DNA of 39,559 bases. It comes from Ruminococcus sp. (GTDB lineage: Bacteria > Bacillota > Clostridia > Oscillospirales > Acutalibacteraceae). A program made the translations under genes and the position numbers. The notes below the pieces were generated by a model, which was not told the DNA's origin, did no database searches, and saw only the letters and a list, made by a program, of their open reading frames with translations. The stretch covers positions 1-39,559 of the forward strand of contig JAFUKO010000132.1 of NCBI GenBank assembly GCA_017473555.1. Direction: 5' to 3'. This document shows, piece after piece, positions 24,148 through 33,086 of the stretch. Positions within the stretch are counted from its first letter, which is position 1. Each line of letters starts with the position of its first letter.

Positions 24148-24176
24148 TTGACACTACAGGTGGGTAATGATAAAAT
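24148..24176 (+). promoter_or_regulatory. Promoter of the GH13 gene
   Basis: TTGACA (24148-24153), 17-bp spacer, TAAAAT (24171-24176), about 40 bp before the start codon. Confidence 0.78.
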
Positions 24177-24218
24177 CAAGATGTATAATTTATAAATTTT
24201 AGCAAAGGAGATTTGACT

Positions 24219-25760
24219 ATGCCAAACTGGCTTTCAGATGCTGTTTTTTACGAAATTTATCCTCAGAGCTACTGCGATTCAAACGGTGACGGTATCGGTG
24301 ATTTGCAGGGCATTATCTCAAAACTATCTTACATCAAAGAGCTTGGATGTAATGCGTTGTGGATTAACCCTATTTACGACTCACCTTTTATGGACGCAGG
24401 CTATGATGTGCGAGATCATAAAAAGGTTGCCAAGCGCTACGGCACACTTGATGACGTTAAGGAACTTTTAGACAAGGCTCACGCTATGGGTATCAAAGTT
24501 CTCTTTGACCTTGTACCTGGTCATACAAGTGACCAGAATGAGTGGTTCTTACAGGCAAAAAAGGCTCAAAAGAATCAGTACAGTGATAACTATATCTTCA
24601 CAAAATCCGTGTGGGATGCTCCGCCTCAGTACAGACTTATGTGCGGTATCTGTGAGCGTGACGGCAACTACCTTGTTAACTATTTTTCATCTCAGCCGGC
24701 ACTTAACTACGGCTTCTATGAGATTACTCATCCACAGTGGCAGATGCCTGCTGATTGCGATGCGGCTAAATCTACAGTTGAGCTTATCAAAGACATTATG
24801 CGTTACTGGATGGATTTAGGCGTTGACGGCTTCAGAGTCGATATGGCTGATTCTCTCGTTAAGAATGACGATGACAAGATTGCTACTTCAAAAATCTGGG
24901 CAGATATCAGAAAAATGATGGACAAGGACTACCCTGAGTGTGCGTTGGTTTCAGAGTGGTGCAACCCACAGCGTTCAATTAACGACGGTGGTTTCCATAT
25001 GGATTTCTATCTTGACCACTACGGCAACGGCTACTCAACACTTTTCCGTTATCTTGTAGACGGTAAGAACAAGAGCTTTTTCTCAGATGATGCACAGGGC
25101 GATTTGTCTGTGTTCCTCGATGAATACCTCACTAACTATCCTGTGACAAAGGACAACGGCTATATCTGTTTTATGACAAATAACCACGATATGCCACGTG
25201 CTACTTTCTATATGTCTAACGAGATGATTAAGCTCACTCACACATTTATGATGACAATGCCTGGCGTACCGTTTGTATACTACGGTGATGAAATCGGTAT
25301 GCGTTACCAGACAGATTTGGTATCAAAAGAGGGTGGTTTCTCACGTACAGGTTCACGTACTCCGATGCAGTGGGATTCTTCTAAGAACTTAGGCTTCTCC
25401 ACAGCTGATGAGAGCAAACTCTACTTGCCTGTTGATAAGAGTATTGATGCTCCAACTGTTGAGAACAACAAGGGTGTAGAGGGCAGTATTTACGAGAACT
25501 TAAAGACACTCATCGCTTTACGTCACGAGTACGAGGAGATGAGAAACGGCTCTGAGTTTGAGCTTGTAAGTGCTGAGAAAGGTACTAACCTTTTTGTGTA
25601 CAAGCGTGGTAGTTTTACTGTTTGCTTCAATGTTTCAAATGAAGAGAAGACAGTTGAGCTCGATAATGCGGGCGAAGTTGTTTTTGCTCTTGGCGATTAC
25701 AACCTCGACGGCAAAAAGCTTACACTTAACGGCAGAAACGCTGTTATCGTAAAAGCCTGA
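24219..25760 (+). CDS. Intracellular GH13 alpha-glucosidase/alpha-amylase-family enzyme
   Basis: A 513-aa glycoside hydrolase family 13 enzyme without signal peptide, so cytoplasmic. The catalytic triad is visible: nucleophile D208 in GFRVDMAD, acid/base E246 in LVSEWCNP, and D324 in TNNHDMPR. The calcium-site-like DSNGDGIGDLQGI loop and LDLVPGHTSDQ-type region (here FDLVPGHTSDQ) are also present. A C-terminal beta domain follows from about 430. Relatives include oligo-1,6-glucosidase, maltodextrin-degrading and trehalose-synthase-like enzymes; the exact specificity is open. The start is ATG 24219, with AAAGGAG 8 nt upstream. The TTG at 24213 is too close to that site. It is a single-gene unit ending at a bidirectional terminator. 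Confidence 0.88.
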   Translation: MPNWLSDAVFYEIYPQSYCDSNGDGIGDLQGIISKLSYIKELGCNALWINPIYDSPFMDAGYDVRDHKKVAKRYGTLDDVKELLDKAHAMGIKVLFDLVPGHTSDQNEWFLQAKKAQKNQYSDNYIFTKSVWDAPPQYRLMCGICERDGNYLVNYFSSQPALNYGFYEITHPQWQMPADCDAAKSTVELIKDIMRYWMDLGVDGFRVDMADSLVKNDDDKIATSKIWADIRKMMDKDYPECALVSEWCNPQRSINDGGFHMDFYLDHYGNGYSTLFRYLVDGKNKSFFSDDAQGDLSVFLDEYLTNYPVTKDNGYICFMTNNHDMPRATFYMSNEMIKLTHTFMMTMPGVPFVYYGDEIGMRYQTDLVSKEGGFSRTGSRTPMQWDSSKNLGFSTADESKLYLPVDKSIDAPTVENNKGVEGSIYENLKTLIALRHEYEEMRNGSEFELVSAEKGTNLFVYKRGSFTVCFNVSNEEKTVELDNAGEVVFALGDYNLDGKKLTLNGRNAVIVKA

Positions 25761-25788
25761 TTGTATAAAGTAAATATCAAAGCATAAG

Positions 25789-25826
25789 AAAACCGCAGGG
25801 TGCGTTTAGTTGCACTCTGCGGTTTT
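25789..25826. terminator. Bidirectional terminator between GH13 and trpS
   Basis: A stem AAAACCGCAGGGTGC paired with GCACTCTGCGGTTTT (one mismatch) around an 8-nt loop. The A- and T-rich flanks suit both the plus-strand GH13 gene and the minus-strand trpS gene. Confidence 0.87.
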
Positions 25827-25840
25827 AGTGTTTTTCTGTC

Positions 25841-26860
25841 TTATTTTATAAAGCCGATTTTCTTCATACACTTGTCAATTGTACGCTGGGCAAGCATATT
25901 AGCGAATTCGTCAGACTTTCTGTAACATTCCTCTAAGTATGACTTATCCTTGATGTACTCCTCGTAACGTTTACGGATAGGAGAGAGCTCAGCGATAACA
26001 GCCTCGCCAACAGCTACCTTGAAGTCGCCGTAGCCTTTACCGTCAAAGTCGTGCTCAATCTGCTCAAAGGTAAGACCTGTAACAGCTGAGTAAATTGACA
26101 TAAGGTTGTTGATGCCGTGTTTACCCTCGCCGTAGAACACCTTAGCATCATTGTCAGTAACGGCACGCTTGAATTTCTTCATAATAACGTCATCAGTATC
26201 TGTCAAAAGTACACAAGCATTCACGTTTTCGTCTGACTTACTCATTTTGGCTGTAGGATTCTGTAAGCTCATAACACGAGCACCGTTCTTAGGAATAAAG
26301 CCGTCAGGAATTTTGAATGTGTTTCCATAGATACCGTTAAAACGTGTTGCGATATCACGAGCTAACTCCAGATGCTGTTTCTGGTCAGCACCGATTGGAA
26401 CTAAATCAGCCTGATAAAGCAGTATATCACCAGCCATAAGTACAGGATACGTGAAAAGACCAGCGTTGATGTTGTCAGCGTGCTTGATGCTCTTGTCCTT
26501 GAACTGAGTCATACGGGAGAGCTCACCAAACTGTGTGTAGCAGTTCAAAATCCATGCGAGCTGTGAGTGAGCAGGAACGTGGCTCTGGATAAAGAACGGA
26601 GATTTTTCTGTGTCGATACCACACGCAAGAATAGAAGCGTAAGCATCGTAGATGTTCTTTCTCAGTTTTGCTGTTTCCTGACGTACTGTGATTGTGTGTA
26701 AGTCAGCAAGAGCGTATAAGCAGTTGTATTCGTCGTTTTCCTGCATCTTTACCCAGTTTCTAACAGCACCGAGGTAGTTGCCCAGTGTGATAGTACCGCT
26801 TGGCTGGATAGCAGATAAAACGACCTTCTTTTTAGCCTGAACTTGTGTTGTTTCACTCAT
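25841..26860 (-). CDS. trpS: Tryptophanyl-tRNA synthetase
   Basis: A 339-aa class Ic aminoacyl-tRNA synthetase that charges tRNA-Trp. SAIQPSGTITLGNYLGA near the N-terminus holds the HIGH-like motif (GNYLG), and PTAKMSKSDENV carries the KMSKS loop. ALADLHTITV and PVLMAGDILLYQADLVPIG are typical tryptophan-site segments. The start is ATG 26860, because AAAGGTG lies 6 nt upstream; an in-frame GTG at 26869 is part of that site. It lies 21 bp after the aminotransferase gene on the same strand and is probably co-transcribed. No T-box precedes this pair. Confidence 0.95.
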   Translation of the reverse strand: MSETTQVQAKKKVVLSAIQPSGTITLGNYLGAVRNWVKMQENDEYNCLYALADLHTITVRQETAKLRKNIYDAYASILACGIDTEKSPFFIQSHVPAHSQLAWILNCYTQFGELSRMTQFKDKSIKHADNINAGLFTYPVLMAGDILLYQADLVPIGADQKQHLELARDIATRFNGIYGNTFKIPDGFIPKNGARVMSLQNPTAKMSKSDENVNACVLLTDTDDVIMKKFKRAVTDNDAKVFYGEGKHGINNLMSIYSAVTGLTFEQIEHDFDGKGYGDFKVAVGEAVIAELSPIRKRYEEYIKDKSYLEECYRKSDEFANMLAQRTIDKCMKKIGFIK

Positions 26861-26881
26861 ATATATCACCTTTATGTTAGA

Positions 26882-28075
26882 TTATTTGATAAATTCTTTA
26901 GCAACTTCGCCGATAATTTTGATACCGTTTGTCAGGTCTATATCAGACGGAGTTGAGAAGTTGATTCTGAAAGAATCGCAAGGAAGTGAGCTGTCTGTCA
27001 GGAAAGCGTTGCCCGGTACTACGCAAACCTTGCGCTCTGTAAGTGCCTTGCAGAAGTTGAGCATATCAACTGACTTTGGCAGTGTGCACCAGATGAAAAG
27101 TCCACCCTCGATTTTGTTGTATGTGATGCCATTAGGAACTACATACTCATCGAGTAAATCCATACAGAGCTCAGCTTTCTTTGTATATAAATCACGGAGC
27201 ATCTGTAAATGACCCTTGAAATCGTACTTTGTCATAAATTCGTTGCACACCATCTGTGACCACATAGCAGTGTGAACGTCCTGACCCTGTTTGCAGACAA
27301 TCATCTTAGCCATAGCAGCCTTGTCAGCTACCATATAGCCTGCACGTATTCCAGGAGCAACAACCTTTGAGAATGAGCCTGAGTAGATAACGATGCCGTC
27401 AGTGTCAAAGCTCTTGATGCAAGCAACGTCTTCGCCGCTGTATCTTAAATCACCGTAAGGGTTATCCTCGATGATGAGAACATTGTACTTTTTAGCGAGC
27501 TCGTAGAGCTTGTGGCGTTTCTCTAAACTCATTGTCACACCCGACGGGTTCTGGAAGTTAGGGATAGTGTAAATAAGCTTTGTATTAGGATTAGCGATGA
27601 GCTTTTCCTCGAGCTCTTCCATATTCATACCGTCTTTTTCAACAGTAACACCGACAAGGTTAACGTTGTAGCTTCTGAAAGTATTGAGCGCTCCAACAAA
27701 TGACGGAGCCTCACAGAAGAGTGTATCGTGCTCGTTTAAGAAGGTCTTTGCAGCGATGTCCATAACCTGCTGTGCACCTGAAACTATGATAAGCTCATCG
27801 TTTTCCTTAATAACGTCAAGCTCCTCGCTTAAATACTTTTTGAGAGTATCTCTAAGTGGTGTGTACCCGTCGGAAATACCATACTGTAAAACGCCGATTG
27901 GGTTCTCTTTTAAGAGGTTTTCTGAAATCTCTCTGATAGCATCTACAGGGAAAGCGTCAGGAGCAGGGTTGCCTGCTGAAAGAGAGATAACACCAGGGTC
28001 AGAGGCACTTTTTAAGATTTCTCTGATTGCGTTAGGCTTTAAAGCCAGCACTTTGTCTGAAAAATTGTATGTCAA
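26882..28075 (-). CDS. PLP-dependent class I/II aminotransferase
   Basis: A 397-aa aminotransferase of the fold-type I group related to 2-aminoadipate and aromatic/MocR-type enzymes. The PLP lysine is K237 in YSGSFSKVVAPG. NFQNPSGV (173-180) and EDNPYGDLRY (203-212) are the cofactor-binding stretches. It would move amino groups between an amino acid and a 2-oxoacid. The substrate is not clear: aromatic, aminoadipate-like or branched-chain donors are all possible in this family. TTG 28075 is preferred, since AAGGTG sits 6 nt upstream; GTG 28084 overlaps that site. It is the first gene of a two-gene unit with trpS. Confidence 0.88.
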   Translation of the reverse strand: MTYNFSDKVLALKPNAIREILKSASDPGVISLSAGNPAPDAFPVDAIREISENLLKENPIGVLQYGISDGYTPLRDTLKKYLSEELDVIKENDELIIVSGAQQVMDIAAKTFLNEHDTLFCEAPSFVGALNTFRSYNVNLVGVTVEKDGMNMEELEEKLIANPNTKLIYTIPNFQNPSGVTMSLEKRHKLYELAKKYNVLIIEDNPYGDLRYSGEDVACIKSFDTDGIVIYSGSFSKVVAPGIRAGYMVADKAAMAKMIVCKQGQDVHTAMWSQMVCNEFMTKYDFKGHLQMLRDLYTKKAELCMDLLDEYVVPNGITYNKIEGGLFIWCTLPKSVDMLNFCKALTERKVCVVPGNAFLTDSSLPCDSFRINFSTPSDIDLTNGIKIIGEVAKEFIK

Positions 28076-28106
28076 AACAATCACCTTCTAAATAAAACTA
28101 AATTTA

Positions 28107-28135
28107 ATTTTAACATATATATGCAGAATTTGCAA
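28107..28135 (-). promoter_or_regulatory. Promoter of the aminotransferase-trpS unit
   Basis: On the minus strand: TTGCAA (28135-28130), 17-bp spacer, TAAAAT (28112-28107), about 30 bp upstream of the start codon. Confidence 0.65.
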
Positions 28136-28215
28136 CAAAATTGAGCCTTAGTGGCGATGAATACGCAAAAAATGACTGAAAAATCAGGAAATTGTCACAA
28201 TTATAAAAGTTTTTG

Positions 28216-28244
28216 TTGTATAAAATGTTATTTTGTATTATAAT
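28216..28244 (+). promoter_or_regulatory. Promoter of the DHHW-Nudix unit
   Basis: TTGTAT (28216-28221), 17-bp spacer, TATAAT (28239-28244), about 43 bp upstream of the TTG start codon. It rules out an in-frame upstream start at 28233. Confidence 0.75.
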
Positions 28245-28286
28245 GTAGTATGTGTTTTTATTCGTGTTAAAAAAGGAGGAGCAAAA

Positions 28287-29501
28287 TTGGATTACGATTT
28301 CGACTTTTATGAAGACAAAGCGTATATCGAGCGTCGAAACGCTCGCCGTGCTTTGGAAAGAGAAAAACGAAGAAAGAAAAAGCTGTTTGTAAGACGAGCA
28401 ACTATCGTTGGTGTTATGCTCCTCATTGTGATACTTGTTGTCACTCTGTTGGTGCTCGGTGTTAAAGCGCTGTTCAACATCGGCGGTGATGATAAGACCG
28501 AGGAGACAACTGCTCCTACAGTTGCTGTTTCAGATGCTTCTAAAAATACAGACGCACTCACATTCAACGAACCGAATATCCCTGACGATAAGTCAATCGA
28601 GGGCTATCCGTCATCAATGAACAGTGCGGTTTACATCTATGACAAAGCAGCATACGAGCTTTTTGCAGGAAGTGAAAGCTCAGCTCAAGATTACGCTGAT
28701 TGTATCAGCGAGTTCAAAAAGCAGGCTGGTTCTGACATAACAGTTTACAATATGGTTATCCCAAGCCACGTTGAGTTTGGTATTCCAAGACGTCTTATTC
28801 AGGACGGCACAGTTCAGTCATCATCTCAGGCTGAAAACATCAAAATGATTTATAGCAGTTACACTGAGGATGTAGTTCCTATCAACTGCTACAATGAATT
28901 ATCAGCCCACGCAAGTGAATATATCTACTTCAACACTGACCACCATTGGACAGGTCTTGGCGGATATTACGCTTACAAAGCTTTCTGTGAGCAGACTAAC
29001 CAGAAGGTGTTGGACCTGTCGGTTTGTACAGAAAATTCTATCGACGGCTATGAGGGCTCGCTGATTGACTGTGACGGCAGTCTTTACGAAAACTTAGACA
29101 CAGTTCATTTCTGGACCTTCCCTTACAGCACATACGCTATGCGTACTGATAGTGCCGGCGATGAGCCGTATGAAACAACGGTTTACTACGAGGGTGCATC
29201 AGCTGGCCCTTATACATACGGTGCATTTATCTGGGGTGACTGTGCATTATTTGTTGAGCACAATCAGGAGCTTTCAAACGGCAAGAAGATTGCAGTAATC
29301 AAGGAATCCTATGGTAACGCATTTGTACCATATCTTACAGCCAACTACGAAGAAGTTCATGTAATCGATTTCAGATATTTTGATGATAATCTCAAATCTT
29401 ACTGCATCACAAATGGTATTGATGAAGTAATGTTTGTCAACAATATTATGGCGGCTAACACAGCTATTCAGGTTGACAGAATCAGAACACTGTTTGATTA
29501 A
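28287..29501 (+). CDS. Membrane-anchored DHHW-family protein
   Basis: A 404-aa protein. The first 37 residues are highly charged (RRNARRALEREKRRKKK), followed by one membrane helix (about 38-59) and a large extracellular domain. That domain carries DHHW (218-221, in YFNTDHHWTGLGG), the mark of DHHW/AlgJ-AlgX-like SGNH-type proteins that often work with MBOAT acyltransferases in polymer O-acetylation. The matching Ser region appears to be AVIKESYGNAF near the C-terminus. A second DHHW gene and an MBOAT gene lie 1-4 kb away on the other strand. The start is TTG 28287, with AAGGAGG 7 nt upstream. It is followed after 25 bp by the Nudix gene. Confidence 0.8.
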   Translation: MDYDFDFYEDKAYIERRNARRALEREKRRKKKLFVRRATIVGVMLLIVILVVTLLVLGVKALFNIGGDDKTEETTAPTVAVSDASKNTDALTFNEPNIPDDKSIEGYPSSMNSAVYIYDKAAYELFAGSESSAQDYADCISEFKKQAGSDITVYNMVIPSHVEFGIPRRLIQDGTVQSSSQAENIKMIYSSYTEDVVPINCYNELSAHASEYIYFNTDHHWTGLGGYYAYKAFCEQTNQKVLDLSVCTENSIDGYEGSLIDCDGSLYENLDTVHFWTFPYSTYAMRTDSAGDEPYETTVYYEGASAGPYTYGAFIWGDCALFVEHNQELSNGKKIAVIKESYGNAFVPYLTANYEEVHVIDFRYFDDNLKSYCITNGIDEVMFVNNIMAANTAIQVDRIRTLFD

Positions 29502-29526
29502 TTTTTAAACGAGGAGGTGTAACGGC

Positions 29527-30219
29527 ATGCTGGCAAAAAAAGTAAGAGTTAATGTTTACGGCGAAATAAGCAACGGGCTTTACTCAGGCTACTCAAGTGC
29601 TGAGGGTATCAACAACGTAAGCTCATATGTTATCAGCAGGAAAAATGTATACGAGTTTTTGCGCGGCGTGGTAGTTGCCGTTGCAACTCTCAAAAGTGGA
29701 GAGCAGAAGTGTATTGTAGCTCCTGAGGGCGAGATTTTCTACGAGCCTGAGATAAGAGAGCGTTTGAGCACTTTGAGAAATGTTGAGATAAAGACGCTTA
29801 ACTGTCTTTACGAAAAATCGTGCGGTGCGATTATTATCTATAAGGCTAACGAGGACAACCACAAGGTGCTCCTTGTTAAGAACCACAACGGCAGATACTG
29901 GAGCTTCCCTAAAGGTCACGTTGAAAAAGGCGAGACTGAGGAAGAAACTGCTATCAGAGAGATTAAAGAGGAAACAGGTTTAGACGTTGAAATTGTTGAC
30001 AGTTTCAGAGAGGTTTCTGACTACTGTCCTTTCGGCAGAATCAAAAAGCGTGTTGTGTTCTTTATGGCACAGACATTCTCGACCGACGTCAAGGTGCAGA
30101 AAGAGGAAATCGACTCATACATCTGGGTTGATTTAAACGATGTGCATAACAAATGTACCTACGATAATGACCTTCGTGTCATCAAAAAGGCACGAGCTAA
30201 TATCTCAAAATTAAAGTAA
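29527..30219 (+). CDS. Nudix hydrolase
   Basis: A 230-aa protein with a complete Nudix box at 130-152 (GHVEKGETEEETAIREIKEE, then TGL). It hydrolyses a nucleoside diphosphate linked to another group; the region around the box (RYWSFPKGHVEKGE) is typical of Ap4A-type or related Nudix enzymes. The first 95 residues are an extra domain that I do not recognise and that may help choose the substrate. The start follows AGGAGG, 25 bp after the DHHW gene, so the two are likely co-transcribed. A functional link with cell-envelope modification is not evident. Confidence 0.88.
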   Translation: MLAKKVRVNVYGEISNGLYSGYSSAEGINNVSSYVISRKNVYEFLRGVVVAVATLKSGEQKCIVAPEGEIFYEPEIRERLSTLRNVEIKTLNCLYEKSCGAIIIYKANEDNHKVLLVKNHNGRYWSFPKGHVEKGETEEETAIREIKEETGLDVEIVDSFREVSDYCPFGRIKKRVVFFMAQTFSTDVKVQKEEIDSYIWVDLNDVHNKCTYDNDLRVIKKARANISKLK

Positions 30220-30230
30220 TTTTTAAAACT

Positions 30231-30266
30231 AATCCCCACAAACCGCTATGGTCTGTGGGGATTTTT
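30231..30266 (+). terminator. Terminator of the DHHW-Nudix unit
   Basis: AATCCCCACA paired with TGTGGGGATT (arms 30231-30240 and 30254-30263), then a T-run. It lies 12 bp after the stop codon. Confidence 0.85.
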
Positions 30267-30314
30267 GTGTCTGTATTAAGTTTTTTTGGTATCGCTCAGG
30301 CGTGATACCAAATA

Positions 30315-31454
30315 TTACTCAAGCCATGCGATGTCTGTGTCTGTGCCTAAATTATCCACGCTGTAGATGAATAAGAGCTTGTCAAAATCGCTGTTTTTGA
30401 TAAGCTCGGTGACACTCTGTTTATAGTAACGCATATCGAGCATTGTGATTTCACTGTAGTGGTCAGCTAAAAACGGTACGAGTGAATGAGCAAAGCTGTC
30501 TTTGATAACAAGTAACTTTTCGCCGTCTTTTACAGCGTTGTTCTTAATGACAGTATACGGATGGTTGCCGTCAAGATACACAGGGTACTTGTCATCATCC
30601 TTTAAGTTATCGAGGAAGAACAGTGAGTCGTGAGTTGTGGTTTCGCCGTTGTCTGTGATAGAAACCTCGATGTCACCACTTTTTATTGTGTTACTGTTCC
30701 ATACCTCAATGTTGTCAGCCTCGTTAAACCAGAAGCCTGATGATGAGTAGGTAGTGCCGTAAAAATCAGGGTAGCTATCGATTTTGTACTCGTCTTTGCT
30801 TTTAGCGTCAAAGCCGAGAGTCTTTGCTAAATCACAGTAAGCTAGATACGCACCGTCTGCTGTCCAGTGATGGTCGGTTTTGTAGTAAACCTGAGTGCCG
30901 TTTTTGTGGGCAGCTTTGAAGTTCTCACGTAAATCGACAAATTCGATGTTGTTTTCGGCTAATGTAGACGATACCTCAGTAAAAAGCTCGTCGTCCTTAT
31001 AAATGATGTGCTTGTTTGGGAGAACATCACTTGCAACATAGCCTGTTGACGGAGCTAAAACCACTGTTGCAGGAAGCTCTGAGGCTGTAGCGAATTCGCT
31101 CATAACGTCAATGTTGATGAGCAATCTGTCTGTCTTTGGCGGGTCATTTAAGAGGTAGCCGTCTTTGCAGTTGTAAATGCCGTTAGACAGCGGATTGCCG
31201 AGTGTGTAGTTGTAGTATGAGCTGAGCCCTACCCAGAAGTTACGAAACGCTGTGTGGTCAGAAAGGTAGGTTTCAAAATCTTCGCCGAATTCACCGCTGA
31301 AAAATGTATCTACTGTCAGAGTAGGAAACTCTGCGAGATAGCGTTTTTCAGAGGAGCTGTAATCCTTTTTAGGAAGGGCGAAGAAAAGTATTGTCATCGT
31401 GAAAATAAATGCGATGAAAACGATAGTTGGCAAATGTTTGCACGCTTTCTTCAT
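30315..31454 (-). CDS. Secreted or anchored DHHW-family protein, partner of the MBOAT gene
   Basis: A 379-aa protein with an N-terminal signal anchor (about 9-27) and an extracellular SGNH-like domain. DHHW sits at 194-197 in YKTDHHWTADGAY, and a later VIKDSFAHSLVPF supplies the likely nucleophile Ser block. This is the AlgJ/AlgX-like arrangement, in which an extracytoplasmic protein takes acyl groups delivered by an MBOAT membrane protein. The MBOAT gene lies only 21 bp upstream on the same strand, so they form an operon. The target polymer (wall polysaccharide, teichoic acid or exopolysaccharide) is not shown by the sequence. Confidence 0.85.
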   Translation of the reverse strand: MKKACKHLPTIVFIAFIFTMTILFFALPKKDYSSSEKRYLAEFPTLTVDTFFSGEFGEDFETYLSDHTAFRNFWVGLSSYYNYTLGNPLSNGIYNCKDGYLLNDPPKTDRLLINIDVMSEFATASELPATVVLAPSTGYVASDVLPNKHIIYKDDELFTEVSSTLAENNIEFVDLRENFKAAHKNGTQVYYKTDHHWTADGAYLAYCDLAKTLGFDAKSKDEYKIDSYPDFYGTTYSSSGFWFNEADNIEVWNSNTIKSGDIEVSITDNGETTTHDSLFFLDNLKDDDKYPVYLDGNHPYTVIKNNAVKDGEKLLVIKDSFAHSLVPFLADHYSEITMLDMRYYKQSVTELIKNSDFDKLLFIYSVDNLGTDTDIAWLE

Positions 31455-31475
31455 ATTAACGCTCCTTTCAGTGAA

Positions 31476-32873
31476 TTAGAATCTGAAGTATAAGAATGGA
31501 TTGTAGCTCTGGTTAACAAGCGATGCTGTGCAGGTTAAAAGAATGAATACACAGAACACAGTGTCTATAACAATTTTGAGCGTACTGTTTTTTATCTTAC
31601 TATGGATATTAAGAGCAAGCGGAGTCGAAGCAATACCTGCGATACAAATAAGCGGTAAGTAAGAAATAGCAGTAGAAAGTGCAGACTCGCCGATAACAGG
31701 ACCGGAGAATGCAAACAGAGCTTGTGTGAACTGCCACAGCTCAGATAAATCAACAAAGTAGAAGATTACCCAGCCGAATAAAATCAGCGGTAATGAGTAG
31801 ATGTACTGTACAAATGTAGGGGCTTTGTCGAGCCACTTTTTAAGGAGAAATTTCTCGATGATGAGAATAACACCGAAGTACAGACCCCACAAAATGAAGT
31901 TGAACGATGCACCGTGCCAGAAACCTGTCAAAAACCATACGATGAGCAGGTTTATAACCTGTCTAAACATACCCTTACGGTTACCGCCCAGCGGAATGTA
32001 AACGTATTCTCTAAACCAAGTGCCGAGTGAGATATGCCATCTACGCCAGAATTCAGTGATAGTTTTTGAAATATACGGGTAGTCGAAGTTTTTGAGGAAC
32101 TCAAAGCCGAGCATATTACCAAGACCACACGCCATATCTGAATATCCGGAGAAGTCAAAGTAAATCTGGAACGCATAGGCGATTATTCCGATTAAGCTAC
32201 CAAGCCATCCGTTAACTTCGCCTGATTCACGGATTTGATCCCACATAAGACCCATCTGGTTAGCAATCAGAACCTTTTTACCCATACCGATACAGAAAAG
32301 CTTTACGCCTTTTGTAAAGTCAGCGAGAGTTTCTTTTCTGTGATCAAGCTGATATGCAACGTCCTTGTATCTGACGATAGGACCTGCGATGAGCTGTGGG
32401 AAAAGCGCTACGTATGTACCGAAAGTGATGATGTTACGCTGAACAGGAGCATCGCCTCTGTATACGTCGATTGAGTAAGACATAGTCTGGAATGTGTAGA
32501 AGCTGATACCGATAGGAAGCGGAACTTCGATTGACGGCAGCGAGAAGAACGGAATTGCGTTGAGTGTATCCGTGATAAAGCCGGCATACTTGAAGAAGCC
32601 TAAAAGTCCTAAGTTGACACATACGGATACAATAACCCACGCCTTAGCAACTCTTTTGTTACTAAGTCGGTATTTGTCGATGAAGTGACCACATGTGTAG
32701 TCCAGAACTGTCGAAAACAGCATCAAGGTTACATAGACAGGTTCACCCCAGCCGTAGAAAACCAGATTTGCAAAGAACAAAAACAGGTTGCGGAATTTAT
32801 ACGGTACCGCGTAGTATATCAGTAAAACTACAGGCAGGTACATGAATAAAAACAGCAAGCTTGAAAATACCAT
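31476..32873 (-). CDS. MBOAT-family membrane O-acyltransferase (AlgI/DltB-like)
   Basis: A 465-aa polytopic membrane protein of the MBOAT family. The conserved core reads FDFSGYSDMACGLG, then EFWRRWHISLGTWFREYVYI, then the catalytic His in FLTGFWHGASFNF near residue 320. The family moves acyl (usually acetyl) groups across the membrane onto an envelope polymer, as AlgI and PatA do; DltB handles D-alanine. No dltA/dltC genes are nearby and a DHHW protein follows, so O-acetylation is more likely than D-alanylation. The start is ATG 32873, with AAAGGAGG 7 nt upstream; a possible in-frame start 9 codons earlier lies before that site and is rejected. Confidence 0.9.
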   Translation of the reverse strand: MVFSSLLFLFMYLPVVLLIYYAVPYKFRNLFLFFANLVFYGWGEPVYVTLMLFSTVLDYTCGHFIDKYRLSNKRVAKAWVIVSVCVNLGLLGFFKYAGFITDTLNAIPFFSLPSIEVPLPIGISFYTFQTMSYSIDVYRGDAPVQRNIITFGTYVALFPQLIAGPIVRYKDVAYQLDHRKETLADFTKGVKLFCIGMGKKVLIANQMGLMWDQIRESGEVNGWLGSLIGIIAYAFQIYFDFSGYSDMACGLGNMLGFEFLKNFDYPYISKTITEFWRRWHISLGTWFREYVYIPLGGNRKGMFRQVINLLIVWFLTGFWHGASFNFILWGLYFGVILIIEKFLLKKWLDKAPTFVQYIYSLPLILFGWVIFYFVDLSELWQFTQALFAFSGPVIGESALSTAISYLPLICIAGIASTPLALNIHSKIKNSTLKIVIDTVFCVFILLTCTASLVNQSYNPFLYFRF

Positions 32874-32926
32874 TGCACATCCTCCTTTATTCAGGCACAT
32901 ATTTACCTATTATAATTACTCTTACA

Positions 32927-32955
32927 TTTTAGTGGTTTTGAAAGGGCTTGTCAAT
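32927..32955 (-). promoter_or_regulatory. Promoter of the MBOAT-DHHW operon
   Basis: On the minus strand: TTGACA (32955-32950), 17-bp spacer, TAAAAT (32932-32927), about 54 bp upstream of the start codon. Confidence 0.75.
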
Positions 32956-33020
32956 GAAATAACAAAGTATAAAATGCCCTCTTTTGATTTTCAGCGAAAT
33001 TATGGATTTAAACGTATTTA

Positions 33021-33049
33021 TTGTCAAAAACTTGGATATACTATATAAT
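33021..33049 (+). promoter_or_regulatory. Promoter of the ComEA-like gene
   Basis: TTGTCA (33021-33026), 17-bp spacer, TATAAT (33044-33049), about 38 bp upstream of the start codon. Confidence 0.75.
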
Positions 33050-33086
33050 GGTTTTTATAAGGAAAATTAAGGAAAGGCGGTAGGGT

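Noticed and set aside
30285-30313. Terminator for the DHHW gene on the minus strand from the TTTGGTATC/GATACCAAA hairpin
   Set aside because: On the minus strand the hairpin is followed by A residues rather than T residues, so it does not have the form of an intrinsic terminator.
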